A DNA stretch of 37,299 nt, taken from Butyrivibrio sp. Its GTDB lineage: Bacteria; Bacillota; Clostridia; Lachnospirales; Lachnospiraceae. Within the stretch, counting starts at the first letter, position 1; every line of letters begins with the position of its first letter. The DNA lies in NCBI GenBank assembly GCA_024690485.1, contig JAILPB010000015.1, positions 1 to 37,299 of the forward strand, read 5' to 3'. The notes under the pieces are model-generated. The model did not search any database and had not been told where the DNA came from. It was given only the letters and a program-made list of their open reading frames with translations. Made by a program: the position numbers and the translations under genes. Shown piece by piece: positions 20,079 to 29,458 of this stretch.

Positions 20079-20741
20079 ATGATAGGTGGTGTAAGTAATA
20101 ATAGTTATCGTAACTATTCATCCTATGGCAAGATTGCCAGCGGTAACAAATTACCTACAGCCGCAGATGGTGCTGCCGAGCTGGCCATTAGCCAAAAGCT
20201 TGAGAAGGAGCAGAGAACTGCCGGAGTCTACCAGCGTAATGGTAGAGATAACGTATCTCAGCTTAACATCAGGGATGGCGTACTAGACGGAGTTACCGAT
20301 TATCTGCAGGATATTCGTGAGAATGCTGTCTATGCACAGAACGGCACCCTTTCAGCAGGAGAGAAGGGCGATATCGCCAATGCAAGCTCTCAGCTTATGA
20401 AGGGTATCGGACAACAGCTTAGTTCTCAACAGATGTCAGCACTTGGTCTTGATAAGATGGATTTGAGTGATATTGATTCCATTGACCAGGCTATTCAGAA
20501 CGTAAACAATGCAAGAGGTTCTGTGGGTGCTGTAACCAACGGATTTGAGCACAACATCAGCTACAATTCCGTTGCAAGAGAGAATCTTTTAAGTGCACAG
20601 AGCAGTATTGCTGATACTGATGTAGCTCAGGAGATTACAGAGCTTAAGAAGAATCAGACACTGGATGCATACCGCAACCAGATGCAGAAAAAGCAGATGG
20701 ATGATGAGGCTAACAAAAATAATATAAGCTACATGCTTTAA
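20079..20741 (+). CDS. Short flagellin (N- and C-terminal D0/D1 domains only)
   Basis: IASGNKLPTAADGAAELAISQKLEKEQRTAGVYQRNGRDNVSQLNIRDGVLDGV and ENLLSAQSSIADTDVAQEITELKKNQTLDAY; 220 aa without a D2/D3 insert. Confidence 0.85.
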   Translation: MIGGVSNNSYRNYSSYGKIASGNKLPTAADGAAELAISQKLEKEQRTAGVYQRNGRDNVSQLNIRDGVLDGVTDYLQDIRENAVYAQNGTLSAGEKGDIANASSQLMKGIGQQLSSQQMSALGLDKMDLSDIDSIDQAIQNVNNARGSVGAVTNGFEHNISYNSVARENLLSAQSSIADTDVAQEITELKKNQTLDAYRNQMQKKQMDDEANKNNISYML

Positions 20742-20747
20742 TTATCT

Positions 20748-21821
20748 TTAATCAGCCGGGAAACCATCTGAAGAGACAATTTCATAGTCGTCTTTAATGA
20801 ATAAGACAAATGTATCAGGGATGGAGTCTATAAGCTCCATCCCTTTTTCTGTGCCAAGTGACATGCAGATAGTGGACAGAGCATCTCCGTCGAGAGAGCT
20901 TTCTGAAACTATGGTAGCGCTAAGGAGGTCATTAGTGGTGGGAAAACCTGTTTTTGTATCTAAAATATGATGATAGATTCTGCCGTCTTTTTCAAAATAT
21001 CTGTCGTAGATTCCGCTTGTGACAACGGATTTATCTGATAAAGACAAGGTTTTAACAGCCTCTGCGGATCCTCCGAAGGGCTTCTGGATACCTACGTTAA
21101 TGGAAGAGCCGTCAGGCTTATTCCCCACAAGAAGGACATTTCCTCCAAGATTTATGATTCCGCTTTTTATGCCCCGCTTGGCAAAATGTTCCTTTATTTT
21201 ATCTGCAATAAAGCCTTTGGCAATCCCTCCAAGGTCAATCATAGCCTCAGGGTCAGATAAGCTCACATAGTAGCCGTCTGGCTTTTTTTCGAGATTAATG
21301 TTTCTGTAATCAACATGCTCTAAAGCAGAAGATAGTTCTGGCGCAGAAGGGAGATTTTTATCAGAATCTGCCTGGAAATCCCAAAGCTCGGTGACGGTTC
21401 CGATAGTGGGATCGAAAACGCCTCCTGAAAGCTCTGCGTAGTAGATGGCTTTTTCAAGGACAAAAGCTGTGTCATCGTCAATCTTTACTTCAGATCCGGC
21501 TGCGTGATTAATGTTATAAACATCGCTTCCTTCCCTTGTCTTACTAAGGAGGGATTCATAGTGATTAAGCAGATCGTCGCACTCATTTAAAAAAGAAGCG
21601 CATCTTTCCTGTGCTTTTTTATTTCTTGATATAAAGGAATCTGATTTGTCATAGAAATCTGAATCGTAAGCTACGATGGAAGTAAAGGTGTCTAAATGAA
21701 AACCGTTTACTTCACAGGATGAAAGCTTATCCTGCCCGCATCCTGCATAGAATGGGGCAGTGATAAGAATAAGTGACAAAAAGAAAAGAGTTTTTATACC
21801 GGATAATCTGGTTGAAGTCAT
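20748..21821 (-). CDS. apbE: FAD:protein FMN transferase (ApbE family lipoprotein)
   Basis: Lipobox-like FYAGC; DPTIGTVTELWDF, MIDLGGIAKGFIADKI, GIINLGGNVLLVG, SATIVSESSLDGDALSTICMSLG. Confidence 0.93.
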   Translation of the reverse strand: MTSTRLSGIKTLFFLSLILITAPFYAGCGQDKLSSCEVNGFHLDTFTSIVAYDSDFYDKSDSFISRNKKAQERCASFLNECDDLLNHYESLLSKTREGSDVYNINHAAGSEVKIDDDTAFVLEKAIYYAELSGGVFDPTIGTVTELWDFQADSDKNLPSAPELSSALEHVDYRNINLEKKPDGYYVSLSDPEAMIDLGGIAKGFIADKIKEHFAKRGIKSGIINLGGNVLLVGNKPDGSSINVGIQKPFGGSAEAVKTLSLSDKSVVTSGIYDRYFEKDGRIYHHILDTKTGFPTTNDLLSATIVSESSLDGDALSTICMSLGTEKGMELIDSIPDTFVLFIKDDYEIVSSDGFPAD

Positions 21822-22618
21822 TAGTTTGCCTTTTGTTTTAGTATTTTTGGAGATATTTTTACACTCATGTAGATATCGGCATATTGGGAAGCGGTCAGCT
21901 CCTCTATATAGTTTTGCATATAGTTTTTCTCAATGCCGTTTTTCTTAAGGACGTCAGCGGCCTTGTTGTAGGCGATGGCTGCTTCGTTCTCTGTATTATA
22001 CTTTCCTATTACAAAGTCGCCTTTAATATGAATGATCGCTTTATATTTTAGGAATCCTCGCTCAGCGTATTGTCTTACGCCGTAGTATCTGTTTAGAATC
22101 TCTATATTTTCATAGCGAAGATCGCTGGAGTTACCATTTAAAAATCTGTAATCCCGTCCCTCAACTGCATAGCTTTTGATGCCGTATCTGGACAAAATAC
22201 TTATCTGAGAGCCGTAGTCCGCCACAAACAAATGAGATCCCCTCTGCATTATCTTGTGGGATGAATAGTAGAAGAGATCATCAATGTCGAAGATCAGAGT
22301 CTGCTGCGGAGACAGATAGTATATAAAGAACTTTTTTTCAAGATAAATGGGCGTGGGAATATAAAGCCCCTTATCTCTGTAATTTACAAGGACAACGCAC
22401 TTTTCAAAGGGAAGAGTCTGGTTTGATCTGTAGGAATCAAGGGTCCATTCCTTGTTTTCCAGAATCTTCTGAGCCTGCTCGTAGGCCTTTCCTGCGGCCC
22501 TGGCAGTTGAAAAAGAACCAAGCGCTATGTGCTTTCCTTTGTAGGTGATGGAAGCGCGATAGGACCTGGTACCGTCCTTGAGTTTTGTCTCGTATACACC
22601 GGTCAGATTACTTGCCAT
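21821..22618 (-). CDS. AP2-like / degenerate HNH-like / AP2-like protein
   Basis: Two AP2-like segments: TGVYETKLKDGTRSYRASITYKGKHIALGSFSTARAAGKAYEQA and YGVRQYAERGFLKYKAIIHIKGDFVIGKYNTENEAAIAYNKAADVL. Between them, GRDYRFLNGNSSDLRYENIEILN resembles an HNH core. Confidence 0.6.
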   Translation of the reverse strand: MASNLTGVYETKLKDGTRSYRASITYKGKHIALGSFSTARAAGKAYEQAQKILENKEWTLDSYRSNQTLPFEKCVVLVNYRDKGLYIPTPIYLEKKFFIYYLSPQQTLIFDIDDLFYYSSHKIMQRGSHLFVADYGSQISILSRYGIKSYAVEGRDYRFLNGNSSDLRYENIEILNRYYGVRQYAERGFLKYKAIIHIKGDFVIGKYNTENEAAIAYNKAADVLKKNGIEKNYMQNYIEELTASQYADIYMSVKISPKILKQKAN

Positions 22619-22835
22619 TTCAGTTTCCCCCTCTGTCAGCTGAAAAAGGTCATGTATTTTAACTCATTATGTGGTATACTTTTTACTCAAAGTATGTTCT
22701 TTTCAGATGCGAATGAATCTCAAAATGAATTATTATTCAGAGATACATTCAAATCGACTCATTTGTGAAAAGTCTTCTTTTACCTATTTTATCATATTAA
22801 ACTTATATCAAACAATAAAAACGGAGGATTACGGC

Positions 22836-24326
22836 GTGGCAGAGATTTTGTATTCAAGTACCAGAGGAGATAAGAGTAAGGTGACTGCTTCACAGGCGAT
22901 TCTTAAGGGGCTTGCAGCAGATGGAGGTTTATTTGTACCTGATCATATTCCCCATTTAGACAAGACACTTTCAGAGCTTAAGGAGATGAGCTATCAGGAT
23001 ACAGCTTATGAAGTAATGAAGCTATTACTCACTGATTTTACCGAAGAGGAGCTGCGTTATTGTATAGACCATGCTTACGATTCAAAGTTTGATACAGAGG
23101 TAATTGCACCTATGACAGAGGCTGACGGGGCTTTTTATCTTGAACTGTATCACGGAAAAACCATAGCTTTTAAAGATATGGCGCTTTCGATCCTCCCTTA
23201 TCTCATGACTACAGCAGCTAAGAAGAATAACATAAAGAACGATATCGTTATTCTTACAGCTACCAGCGGAGATACCGGAAAAGCCGCACTTGCAGGCTTT
23301 GCAGATGTACCCGGAACCAAGATTGTTGTATTTTATCCCAAGCACGGCGTATCACCTATCCAGGAGCGCCAGATGGTTACTCAGGAGGGAGACAACACCT
23401 GCGTTATCGGAATCGAAGGAAACTTTGACGATGCACAGACGGGAGTTAAGAAGATCTTCACAGATCCTGAATTTGCCAGGGAGCTTGATGAAAAGGGATT
23501 CCAGTTCTCATCAGCAAACTCAATTAACATCGGACGTCTGATTCCTCAGATTGTTTACTACGTTTACGCATATACAAGACTTCTTAAGGAGGGCAGAATT
23601 GCTGATGGCGATGAGATAAATGTAGTTGTTCCCACAGGTAACTTTGGTAATATCCTTGCTTCATACTATGCAGCAAAGATGGGACTTCCAATAAAAACCT
23701 TTATCTGCGCTTCAAACTCCAATAAAGTTTTATATGATTTCTTTGGAACAGGAACATACGACAGAAACCGTGATTTTGTACTTACAAGCTCACCTTCAAT
23801 GGATATCCTTATCTCATCAAACCTTGAGAGACTTATCTATCACATTGCAGGTGATAACGCTGAGGTAGACGCTTCTTATATGAAGAAGCTCACTGAGGAA
23901 GGAAAATACGAAATCACTCCGCAGATGAGAGAAGCTCTTAAGTGCTTCTACGGCGGATTTGCAACAGAGGAAGCTACAGCAGCTGCAATCAAGGACCTTT
24001 TCGAGAGCACAGGATATCTCATTGACACACATACAGCTGTCGCTTCTAGTGTATACTCAGATTATGTTAAAAAGACAGGGGATAAGACTGTTACAGTTAT
24101 TGCTTCAACAGCAAGCCCCTACAAGTTTACAAGAAGCGTAATGCAGGCACTTGGTAAGGATGATGCAAATGCAGATGACTTCCAGCTTGCTGATAAGCTC
24201 TCAGAGATTTCTAAGGTTGAGATTCCTGAAGCAGTTACATCAATTCGCGATGCGAAGATCAGACACGACAAGGTTGTCGCTAAGGATGCACTTGCAGATG
24301 CAGTAAGGAGTTTTCTTTACAAATAA
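22836..24326 (+). CDS. thrC: Threonine synthase
   Basis: GTG start with GGAGG RBS (track start 22671 lacks one); YSSTRGDKSKVTASQAILKGLAADGGLFVP, FKDMALSILP, TATSGDTGKAALAGF. Confidence 0.92.
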   Translation: MAEILYSSTRGDKSKVTASQAILKGLAADGGLFVPDHIPHLDKTLSELKEMSYQDTAYEVMKLLLTDFTEEELRYCIDHAYDSKFDTEVIAPMTEADGAFYLELYHGKTIAFKDMALSILPYLMTTAAKKNNIKNDIVILTATSGDTGKAALAGFADVPGTKIVVFYPKHGVSPIQERQMVTQEGDNTCVIGIEGNFDDAQTGVKKIFTDPEFARELDEKGFQFSSANSINIGRLIPQIVYYVYAYTRLLKEGRIADGDEINVVVPTGNFGNILASYYAAKMGLPIKTFICASNSNKVLYDFFGTGTYDRNRDFVLTSSPSMDILISSNLERLIYHIAGDNAEVDASYMKKLTEEGKYEITPQMREALKCFYGGFATEEATAAAIKDLFESTGYLIDTHTAVASSVYSDYVKKTGDKTVTVIASTASPYKFTRSVMQALGKDDANADDFQLADKLSEISKVEIPEAVTSIRDAKIRHDKVVAKDALADAVRSFLYK

Positions 24327-24355
24327 CACAACAGATGTTGAGGAAAGGGGTATGA

Positions 24356-25732
24356 ATGAGCATAAAACACGAAGCTAATATTTATTCAGATTGTACACCG
24401 GAACTTGAAAGTCTTGCTGGGGTTGTAGAAAAAGCCGATCAGATCAATCCTGACCTTTTTACAAAATATGATGTAAAAAGAGGATTGCGTGACGTTAATG
24501 GTAAGGGTGTCCTTACGGGACTTACCAATATTTCTACTATAAATGCGAAGAAAATAATTGGTGGAATAGAGACTCCCATGGATGGTGAGCTCTACTACAG
24601 AGGAATCAATGTAAAGGATATTGTACATGGTACGGCAAGCACCTCTAAGTTTGGATTTGAGGAGGCTGCGTATCTTCTTCTCTTTGGAAAACTTCCAAAT
24701 GATGAGGAACTTAAGGGATTTTGCGAACTCCTTGGTTTTTACAGATCGCTTCCCACAGGATTTGTAAGAGATATTATCATGAAGGCTCCAAGCCGCGATA
24801 TGATGAACACTCTTTCAAGAAGTGTCCTTACTTTGTATTCCTATGATGATTATGCAGATGATGTATCAATGCCAAATGTCCTTAGGCAGAGTCTTCAGAT
24901 GATAAGTCTGTTTCCGCTTCTTGCTATATACGGATATCAGGCATATAACCATTATCACGAGGGTAAGAGTCTTTTTATTCACCCTCCCAAGGCAGAGCTG
25001 TCTACGGCAGAGCATATTCTTTATCTGCTTCGTCCTGACAGCAAGTACACAGAGCTTGAGGCGAGACTTCTTGATATCTGCCTTATTTTGCATATGGAGC
25101 ACGGCGGTGGTAATAACTCATCATTTACTACCCACGTTGTCAGCTCTTCCATGACTGATACTTATTCAGTTATAGCTGCAGCTATCGGATCTCTTAAGGG
25201 TCCTCGTCATGGTGGTGCCAACATTAAGGTGATCCATATGTTTGACCAGATGGAGCAGGAGCTTAAGGACTGGTCCGATGAAGAAGAGGTTAAGGAATAC
25301 TTAAAGAAGCTTCTTCACAAGGAGGCCTTTGACAAAGCAGGTCTTATCTATGGGGTAGGCCATGCTATTTACTCAAAGTCAGATCCGAGAGCTGTACTTC
25401 TTAAGGAATATACAATACAGCTTGCAAAAGAAAAGGGCATGGACAAAGAGCTTGCCCTCTACGAAATGGTTGAGAGACTTGCACCTGAAGTTATCAGCGC
25501 AGAGCGCAAGATGTATAAGGGTGTCAGCATAAACGTGGACTTCTATTCAGGCTTTGTTTACAAGATGCTTGAGCTTCCGGAAGAACTCTTTACACCTATG
25601 TTTGCCATTGCGCGTATAGTTGGATGGAGTGCTCACAGAATGGAAGAACTTGCAAACAACAGCAAGATCATTCGTCCTGCATATATGGCAGTGAGCGATT
25701 ATAAGGACTATGTTCCTATGGAAGAGAGATAA
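24356..25732 (+). CDS. Citrate synthase
   Basis: YYRGINVKDIVHG, FEEAAYLLLFGKLP, GSLKGPRHGGAN, GVGHAIYSKSDPRA, VDFYSGFVYKMLELP. Confidence 0.93.
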   Translation: MSIKHEANIYSDCTPELESLAGVVEKADQINPDLFTKYDVKRGLRDVNGKGVLTGLTNISTINAKKIIGGIETPMDGELYYRGINVKDIVHGTASTSKFGFEEAAYLLLFGKLPNDEELKGFCELLGFYRSLPTGFVRDIIMKAPSRDMMNTLSRSVLTLYSYDDYADDVSMPNVLRQSLQMISLFPLLAIYGYQAYNHYHEGKSLFIHPPKAELSTAEHILYLLRPDSKYTELEARLLDICLILHMEHGGGNNSSFTTHVVSSSMTDTYSVIAAAIGSLKGPRHGGANIKVIHMFDQMEQELKDWSDEEEVKEYLKKLLHKEAFDKAGLIYGVGHAIYSKSDPRAVLLKEYTIQLAKEKGMDKELALYEMVERLAPEVISAERKMYKGVSINVDFYSGFVYKMLELPEELFTPMFAIARIVGWSAHRMEELANNSKIIRPAYMAVSDYKDYVPMEER

Positions 25733-25781
25733 AAAAAGCAGAGCGTTTTGGTAATTTGCGCTGCTTAGGAGGATATATTAA

Positions 25782-27599
25782 ATGAATAAAGTTATTTGTG
25801 ACAGATTAGCTGCACTTAGAGCAAAAATGGCAGCAAATGGCATTGATTACTATCTTATGCCTACATCTGATTATCACAATTCAGAGTACGCAGCAGATTT
25901 CTTCAAGGTAAGAGAGTTCTTCTGCGGATTCACAGGTTCAAACGGAACCTTGGTTGTATCAAAGGACTGGGCAGGAATGTGGACAGATGGCCGCTATTTC
26001 ATCCAGGCTGAGAGAGAAATGGAAGGAACCGGAGTAACTCTCTTTAAGATGGGAGAGGAAGGCGTTCCTACAATTTCTGAGTATTTAGAGAAAAACATGG
26101 AAACAGGTGAAGTCCTTGGCTTTGACGGCAAGGTAGTTCCTGCTGCAGAGGGTCTTTCCTATGAGAAAAAGCTCTCTAAAAAGAAGATCAAGATCAGATA
26201 TGACAAGGATCTTGCCATGGAAGTATGGACAGACAGACCGGCACTTCCCTGCAATCCCATCTATGTTCTTTCAGATGAACTTTGCGGAAAGAGCTTTGAA
26301 GAAAAGCTCAGCGACGTAAGAAAAGTAATGGATGAGAACAACGCAAGCGCATATCTTCTTTGCAAGCTTGATGATATCTGCTGGCTTACAAACCTTAGAG
26401 GAAATGACGTTGAGTGTAATCCTGTTATCCTCAGCTACTTATTTGTTACAAAGAAGAACGTTGTTTTATTTGTACAGATAGAAGAGCTTAACGATGAAGT
26501 AAGAAAATATCTTGAAGCCAAGAACATTGAAATAATGCCTTATAACCGCATCATTTCATGGCTTGATGAGTATGAGTACGAAGGAATAACTCTCTATGAC
26601 GAGAGAAACGTAAGCTATCAGGTTTACAGAACTGTTGCTGACAATGCAAAGAATGTAGGAGCTACAGTTAAGAACATCCTTGATCCTACAGAAATGCTCA
26701 AGGCTTGCAAGAATGAAGTCGAGCTTAAGAACATAAGAGAAGTATATATCAAGGATTCAGCTGTACTTACCAAGTTCATTTACTGGGTTAAGCAGGCAGC
26801 AGGCAAGGAAGATTTAAACGAGTATACAGCAGCTATGCATCTTGATGCCATGAGAGCTGAGCTTCCCGGATTTATTGAGCTTTCATTCCCTACAATCAGT
26901 GCCTACAAGGATAATGCAGCTATGATGCATTACGAGGCTACAGAAGAAGCAAATGCAAAGATTAAGCCGGAGGGCTTCTTACTTGTAGATTCAGGCGCAA
27001 CCTACATGGGTGGAACAACTGATGTCACAAGAACAATTGTCCTTGGACCTCTTACTGATGAAGAGAAAAAGCACTACACACTTACTACAGTCGGTATGCT
27101 TCAGCTTGCAAATGCCAAGTTCCTTGAGGGGTGCTGTGGTAAGAATGTAGATATCCTTGCAAGAATTCCGCTTTGGAATATCGGTATCGACTACAAGTGC
27201 GGAACAGGACATGGTATAGGCTATATGCTTAACGTTCATGAGGGTCCTCACAGCATCAGATGGAGATCCCGTTCTGTAGAGGATGAAGCTCCTCTTAAGG
27301 AAGGCATGATCGTATCAGATGAGCCCGGCGTTTACATTGAAGGAAAGCACGGTATCAGAATAGAGAACATAATCGAAGTAGTTAAGGAGTTTAAGAACAG
27401 CGACGGACAGTTCCTTGGTTTTAGACACCTTACTTATGTTCCCCTTGATCTTGATGCTATCGATACAAAGTATCTTCAGCCAAAGGATATCGAAGCTATC
27501 AACGAATACCACAAGGCAGTTTATGAGAAAATCGAGCCCTTGATCGAGGAAAGCGAGATAAAAGCTTGGCTTAAGGAGGCTACTAGACCGATACAGTAG
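25782..27599 (+). CDS. Xaa-Pro aminopeptidase (M24 family, three-domain type)
   Basis: MPTSDYHNSEYAADFFKVREFFCGFTGSNGTLVV, DSGATYMGGTTDVTRTIVLG, GTGHGIGYMLNVHEGPHSIRW, DEPGVYIEGKHGIRIENI. Confidence 0.93.
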   Translation: MNKVICDRLAALRAKMAANGIDYYLMPTSDYHNSEYAADFFKVREFFCGFTGSNGTLVVSKDWAGMWTDGRYFIQAEREMEGTGVTLFKMGEEGVPTISEYLEKNMETGEVLGFDGKVVPAAEGLSYEKKLSKKKIKIRYDKDLAMEVWTDRPALPCNPIYVLSDELCGKSFEEKLSDVRKVMDENNASAYLLCKLDDICWLTNLRGNDVECNPVILSYLFVTKKNVVLFVQIEELNDEVRKYLEAKNIEIMPYNRIISWLDEYEYEGITLYDERNVSYQVYRTVADNAKNVGATVKNILDPTEMLKACKNEVELKNIREVYIKDSAVLTKFIYWVKQAAGKEDLNEYTAAMHLDAMRAELPGFIELSFPTISAYKDNAAMMHYEATEEANAKIKPEGFLLVDSGATYMGGTTDVTRTIVLGPLTDEEKKHYTLTTVGMLQLANAKFLEGCCGKNVDILARIPLWNIGIDYKCGTGHGIGYMLNVHEGPHSIRWRSRSVEDEAPLKEGMIVSDEPGVYIEGKHGIRIENIIEVVKEFKNSDGQFLGFRHLTYVPLDLDAIDTKYLQPKDIEAINEYHKAVYEKIEPLIEESEIKAWLKEATRPIQ

Positions 27600-27654
27600 A
27601 GTATCACTGGAGTTTCCTTAATAAAACCTTAATAAACATTTATGACAAAATTGC

Positions 27655-27682
27655 TTGAAATGCTGTGTTTATGATTTATAAT
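27655..27682 (+). promoter_or_regulatory. SigA-type promoter for the downstream ncRNA
   Basis: TTGAAA - 16 nt - TATAAT; predicted start near 27689. Confidence 0.65.
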
Positions 27683-27688
27683 GAAATC

Positions 27689-27964
27689 AAAGAACTGCAG
27701 AAGCAGTTTTATCGGTTAAATGTCCGACCTGGAATGTGCGACAACTCCGGTGTAATTTGAACCTACATTTACTTTAAACGGGACACCTATATTGCCACTC
27801 AAATGTCACGCCTTCGGCCCTGCACATGTGCAGACCAGCTATGGGAGAGGAAGACAGCTGTGATGGTCGCGGTAACCCACCTGGCGTATGCTAGGAGTCA
27901 AATAACCGGAACCGGCATCCCGGGACAAAACATTAGAACAGCCTTATTTTTGAGGCTGTTTTTT
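27689..27964 (+). ncRNA. Large multi-branched structured ncRNA; candidate raiA-motif RNA (6S RNA considered, less likely)
   Basis: Own promoter and terminator. Closing TGTCC(27721-)/GGGACA(-27927); GGTGT..ACACC enclosing TTTGAA..TTTAAA; GCCTTCGGC; CTGCACATGTGCAG; GACCAGCT..AGCTGTGATGGTC; CCTGGC-GTAT-GCTAGG. Family name from memory only. Confidence 0.7.
27937..27964 (+). terminator. Intrinsic terminator of the ncRNA
   Basis: AACAGCC-TTATTTTTGA-GGCTGTTTTTT. Confidence 0.9.
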
Positions 27965-27999
27965 GTTTGCAAAAACTCATTTGGTTATGGAAAGTTTAT

Positions 28000-28028
28000 T
28001 TGTTTATGCTTTTTTAGAATGATATAAT
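28000..28028 (+). promoter_or_regulatory. SigA-type promoter of the EAL-like/HDOD gene
   Basis: TTGTTT - 17 nt - TATAAT, followed by two GTTCGAAA repeats. Confidence 0.6.
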
Positions 28029-28082
28029 GAATTTACAGATAAAAAAGTTCGAAATTCGGAAAATGTTCGAAAGGAGAATGTA

Positions 28083-29312
28083 ATGCTTGCATCACTGATT
28101 CCGTTGTTTGATGACGACATGAAGGTATGTGCATATTCTGTATTTGCTCAAAGAGAGAATCATCTCATGCATCCTCACCTTATGGGAACAGGATTCCTTG
28201 ATAATGTTGTGAATATCGTGGGTCTTGATATTGTTGATAGTATCGGTACAAACGTTTTATCAGGGGATAAGGAAGTATTTGTTGAAATAAATAATATTTC
28301 CATTTTTGCAAATATAGAGGATCAGTGTAATGCGCCTAAATCCAGAATAGTTCTTTTGCTGGATAACTCAGTTCTTCCTGAGGAGCCTTATCTTGCAAGG
28401 CTTTGGGATCTTAGAGGACAGGGATATAAGATTGCCATAAGAAAACTTTCTGGCAACCAGTTTGACAGTTACAGACCTATTCTTGGTATGTGTGATTATA
28501 TCCTTCTTGATCATCGCAAGATCAATATCAGAAGTGCCAGATTGTATTTCAAGAAAGCATTTCCGGATATCAAGATGTGCGCTGTAGGCGTTGACACCTT
28601 AGATGATTACGAGAGGCTTACATCCGATGGTTCCTATGACCTCTATGAGGGTGCATTCTTCAGAGTTCCCGTTGAGGATTCTGAGAGAACAGTATCACCT
28701 CTTAAGATTACATACATAGAGCTGTTAAATGTAGTTAATAATCCTGATTTTGATCTTCAGGATGCGGCTGATGTCATCGGAAAGGATGCAGCGCTTGTTA
28801 TTTCCATGTTGGAGATGGTTAATCACATGAGTATTAATTCTGAGATTACATCTGTCAGACATGCAGCTGCAATGCTTGGACAAAAAGAACTTAAAAAATG
28901 GATAAATACAGCGGTTACCAAGGAGCTGTGTGCAGATAAGCCCAGCGAGATAACCAGAATCTCTATGGTAAGAGCAAAATTTGCAGAGAATCTGGCTGAT
29001 GTTTACGACATGAAGAATCTCTCTTCAGAGCTTTTCCTTATGGGACTTTTCTCACTCCTTGATATCATGATCGATCAGACAATGGAGCAGTCCTTAAAGC
29101 TTGTTCATGTAAGTAAAAAGATTGAGGATGCGCTTCTTAATAACACAGGTGAGCTGTGGCCGGTACTGGATTTTATATTCAACTATGAAAACGCTTCCTG
29201 GCAGGAAGTATCAAGACTTATGATCCTTAACAACATAGATATGGATAAAGTTTATGATGCGTATACCGGAGCACTTCGCTGGTACAGAGACCTGATTGAT
29301 CCGATTCAATAA
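28083..29312 (+). CDS. Degenerate EAL-like plus HDOD domain signalling protein (YuxH type)
   Basis: N-terminal EAL-fold-like region without an EAL motif (VCAYSVFAQRENHLM); C-terminal HDOD (LLNVVNNPDFDLQDAADVIGKDAALVISMLEMVNHM...ITSVRHAAAMLGQKELKKWI). Confidence 0.82.
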   Translation: MLASLIPLFDDDMKVCAYSVFAQRENHLMHPHLMGTGFLDNVVNIVGLDIVDSIGTNVLSGDKEVFVEINNISIFANIEDQCNAPKSRIVLLLDNSVLPEEPYLARLWDLRGQGYKIAIRKLSGNQFDSYRPILGMCDYILLDHRKINIRSARLYFKKAFPDIKMCAVGVDTLDDYERLTSDGSYDLYEGAFFRVPVEDSERTVSPLKITYIELLNVVNNPDFDLQDAADVIGKDAALVISMLEMVNHMSINSEITSVRHAAAMLGQKELKKWINTAVTKELCADKPSEITRISMVRAKFAENLADVYDMKNLSSELFLMGLFSLLDIMIDQTMEQSLKLVHVSKKIEDALLNNTGELWPVLDFIFNYENASWQEVSRLMILNNIDMDKVYDAYTGALRWYRDLIDPIQ

Positions 29313-29334
29313 AACAGATTTGACCCGATTCTAC

Positions 29335-29360
29335 AGCCGCTCCTAAGGGGGCGGCTTTTA
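29335..29360 (+). terminator. Intrinsic terminator
   Basis: AGCCGC-TCCTAAGGGG-GCGGCTTTT. Confidence 0.8.
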
Positions 29361-29458
29361 TTATTTCAATCTTTGACTTTAGCGTAGTAAAGAGTTGAAA
29401 GCAGATGGATGATATTATATAATAACTCCAATTGTAAAAATTTGAGGAGATGCACGCT

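Noticed and set aside
22618-22835. T-box or riboswitch upstream of threonine synthase
   Set aside because: No T-box sequence (TGG specifier/NCCA features), no terminator-like hairpin seen.
27721-27927. 6S RNA (ssrS) as the identity of the ncRNA
   Set aside because: Local multi-hairpin folding is not a closing-stem/bubble/terminal-rod structure; kept only as an alternative.
27803-28027. ORF 74 aa
   Set aside because: Lies across the structured ncRNA and its terminator; no RBS and no protein-like composition.
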